From Roseateles_B flavus (lineage in GTDB: Bacteria > Pseudomonadota > Gammaproteobacteria > Burkholderiales > Burkholderiaceae_C): a stretch of DNA of 64,000 nt. The notes under the pieces are model-generated. The model ran no database searches. It was not told the origin of the DNA and worked only from the letters and a program-made list of their open reading frames with translations. The stretch lies in contig NZ_JBDPZC010000006.1 in assembly GCF_039872765.1 (NCBI RefSeq), positions 310,001 through 374,000 on the forward strand, read 5' to 3'. Every line of letters begins with the position of its first letter. Within the stretch, counting starts at the first letter, position 1. Made by a program: the position numbers and the translations under genes. Shown here piece by piece: positions 62,943-64,000 of this stretch.

Positions 62943-63956
62943 ATGGCGTCAATTATCCCGCTGAACGGCAAATGGCGCGCTCAGGTGCGCCGCAAGGGCG
63001 TCCCGACACAGACCAAGACCTTCGCAACCAAGGCTCTGACCGAGGCATGGGCCCGCCAGGTTGAGACCGACGTCGAGGCCGGCTTGGCCGGCCTCGTGTC
63101 GCCCAGCTCCAAGACAACGGTGGGAGACCTGATCAAGCGCTATACCGAGGAGGTCTCGAAGGCGAAGCCATTCGGCAAAAACAAGGCGTGGGTCCTGAAT
63201 CGGATGGCCGAGCGCAAAGCCGGCCTCGGTGCCGTGGCGGTCAACGCACTCACTGCGGAGCGAATCATCCAGTACATCGTGGATGACCGCCGCGTGAAAG
63301 GCGTGACAGCCTCAATTGACCTGACCTACCTTGGATCGGTGCTGAAGGTGGCACGATCGGTTTGGCGCATTCACTCGCCTCGCGGCGTGGTCGATGATGC
63401 CCGCGATGCTCTCATGCATATGGGCATGCTGGCTCGAAGCAATGAGCGCAATCGACGGCCCACCCAAGCCGAGCTGGACGCCTTGCGCGCATGGTTCCGC
63501 CTCCACTCGCGCAGCCTAACCATGGACGCCTTTGACTTCATCCTGGACAGCTGCTTCTGGCCTCCCAGCGAGATCTGCCGGCTGCGCTGGGCCGACCTCA
63601 ACCGCGAGGACCGCACGATCCTCATCCGCGACCGGAAGGACCCGAAGAAGAAGATCGGCAACCACCAGCGAGTACCACTGTTGGGCAGGTGCATGGAGAT
63701 CATCGACAGGCAGCCCCAGGACGGCGAGTTCATCTTCCCCTTGAACGGGAAGAGCTGGAGCAGCGTGTTTCCCCGGGCATGCCAGAAGCTCGAAATCGAG
63801 GATCTGCAGCTCTACGACCTGCGGCACGAAGCCATTTCCCGCCTGGCCGAATCGGGCAAGTACAGCATTCCCGAGATGATGCTGGTGACGGGGCATCGCG
63901 ATCCGAAGCAGCTGATGCGATACACCCAGCTGCGCGCCGTCGACCTGCACCGTTGA
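62943..63956 (+). CDS. dusA-associated tyrosine recombinase, possibly defective
   Basis: A 337-residue phage-type integrase. I use the ATG at MASIIPLNGKWRAQVRRKG. The segment TILIRDRKDPKKKIGNHQRVPLLG and LQLYDLRHEAISRLAESG, LVTGHRDPKQLMRYTQL match the dusA-associated group. H318 and Y327 are present and R294 (DLRHE) too, but the first catalytic Arg is not: the expected T/S-x-x-R-x-S-E-I reads FWPPSEI (Pro at 207), and the box-II His is Tyr291. It may therefore be inactive. It marks the left end of an element leaving the window. Confidence 0.82.
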   Translation: MASIIPLNGKWRAQVRRKGVPTQTKTFATKALTEAWARQVETDVEAGLAGLVSPSSKTTVGDLIKRYTEEVSKAKPFGKNKAWVLNRMAERKAGLGAVAVNALTAERIIQYIVDDRRVKGVTASIDLTYLGSVLKVARSVWRIHSPRGVVDDARDALMHMGMLARSNERNRRPTQAELDALRAWFRLHSRSLTMDAFDFILDSCFWPPSEICRLRWADLNREDRTILIRDRKDPKKKIGNHQRVPLLGRCMEIIDRQPQDGEFIFPLNGKSWSSVFPRACQKLEIEDLQLYDLRHEAISRLAESGKYSIPEMMLVTGHRDPKQLMRYTQLRAVDLHR

Positions 63957-64000
63957 TCTGCGGCAGCGGGACAGCACAGGACAAGAAGCGCCGGCGAGCG

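Overview
The window is high-GC bacterial DNA with dense short-gap operons and very high third-position GC. The gene content (pyrG-kdsA-DUF1330-eno-ftsB order, a DUF3138-type porin, gamma-carbonic anhydrase/hslO, RdgC, DUF455) points to a betaproteobacterium of the order Burkholderiales, probably near Roseateles, Mitsuaria or Rubrivivax. This placement is inferred from gene content, not from a search.

Positions 1-20845 are the right-hand part of a P2-like prophage whose left end lies outside the window. It contains tail-fibre-type genes (1-3700), a small membrane protein, a Dam-type methylase and a contractile-tail operon in P2 order (FI, FII, E with E', T, U, D; 4945-11449). The E/E' pair has a canonical T TTT TTG slippery heptamer, so the frameshifted product can be predicted. 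Next come a lysogeny-control block (an unknown regulator-like protein and a CI-type repressor on the minus strand; RHH, CII/YmfL-like and Ogr genes on the plus strand), a Toprim/P-loop replication protein, small early genes, an AlpA-like protein and a tyrosine integrase. The integrase is divergent from mutS and only 148 bp from it.

Positions 20994-36050 are core chromosome: mutS, an alpha/beta hydrolase, pyrG, kdsA, a DUF1330 gene, eno, ftsB, a probable nicotinamide riboside salvage set (pnuC, NadR-like kinase, surface 5'-nucleotidase), hslO and gamma-carbonic anhydrase on the minus strand, a DUF455 ferritin-like protein and an EamA transporter. Positions 36051-36780 hold a palindrome, a multi-hairpin leader, a 62-residue membrane protein, a terminator and a cluster of stem-loops.

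Positions 36775-51175 are a large polyamine uptake and catabolism locus. A divergent Lrp-type regulator is followed by two class III aminotransferases, PuuB, PuuD, PuuA, a complete PotFGHI-type ABC transporter, a DUF3138 porin and PuuC. Together they could take putrescine from the outer membrane to GABA and succinate-family intermediates by both glutamylated and direct-transamination routes.

Positions 51251-56553 are mixed single genes (EamA transporter, PIG-L deacetylase, aspartoacylase-like protein, STAS-size protein, FrnE-type DsbA, rdgC). Positions 56554-60937 are a five-gene minus-strand operon (di-haem peroxidase lipoprotein, porin, covalent-FMN protein, ApbE, four-helix membrane protein) behind a Fur-box-like palindrome, which I read as a candidate iron-responsive periplasmic flavin/haem redox module. 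The right end has ogt and dusA (minus strand) and, divergent from the 5' end of dusA, a second tyrosine recombinase of the dusA-associated type. It marks the start of another integrated element that leaves the window, and its first catalytic arginine appears to be missing.
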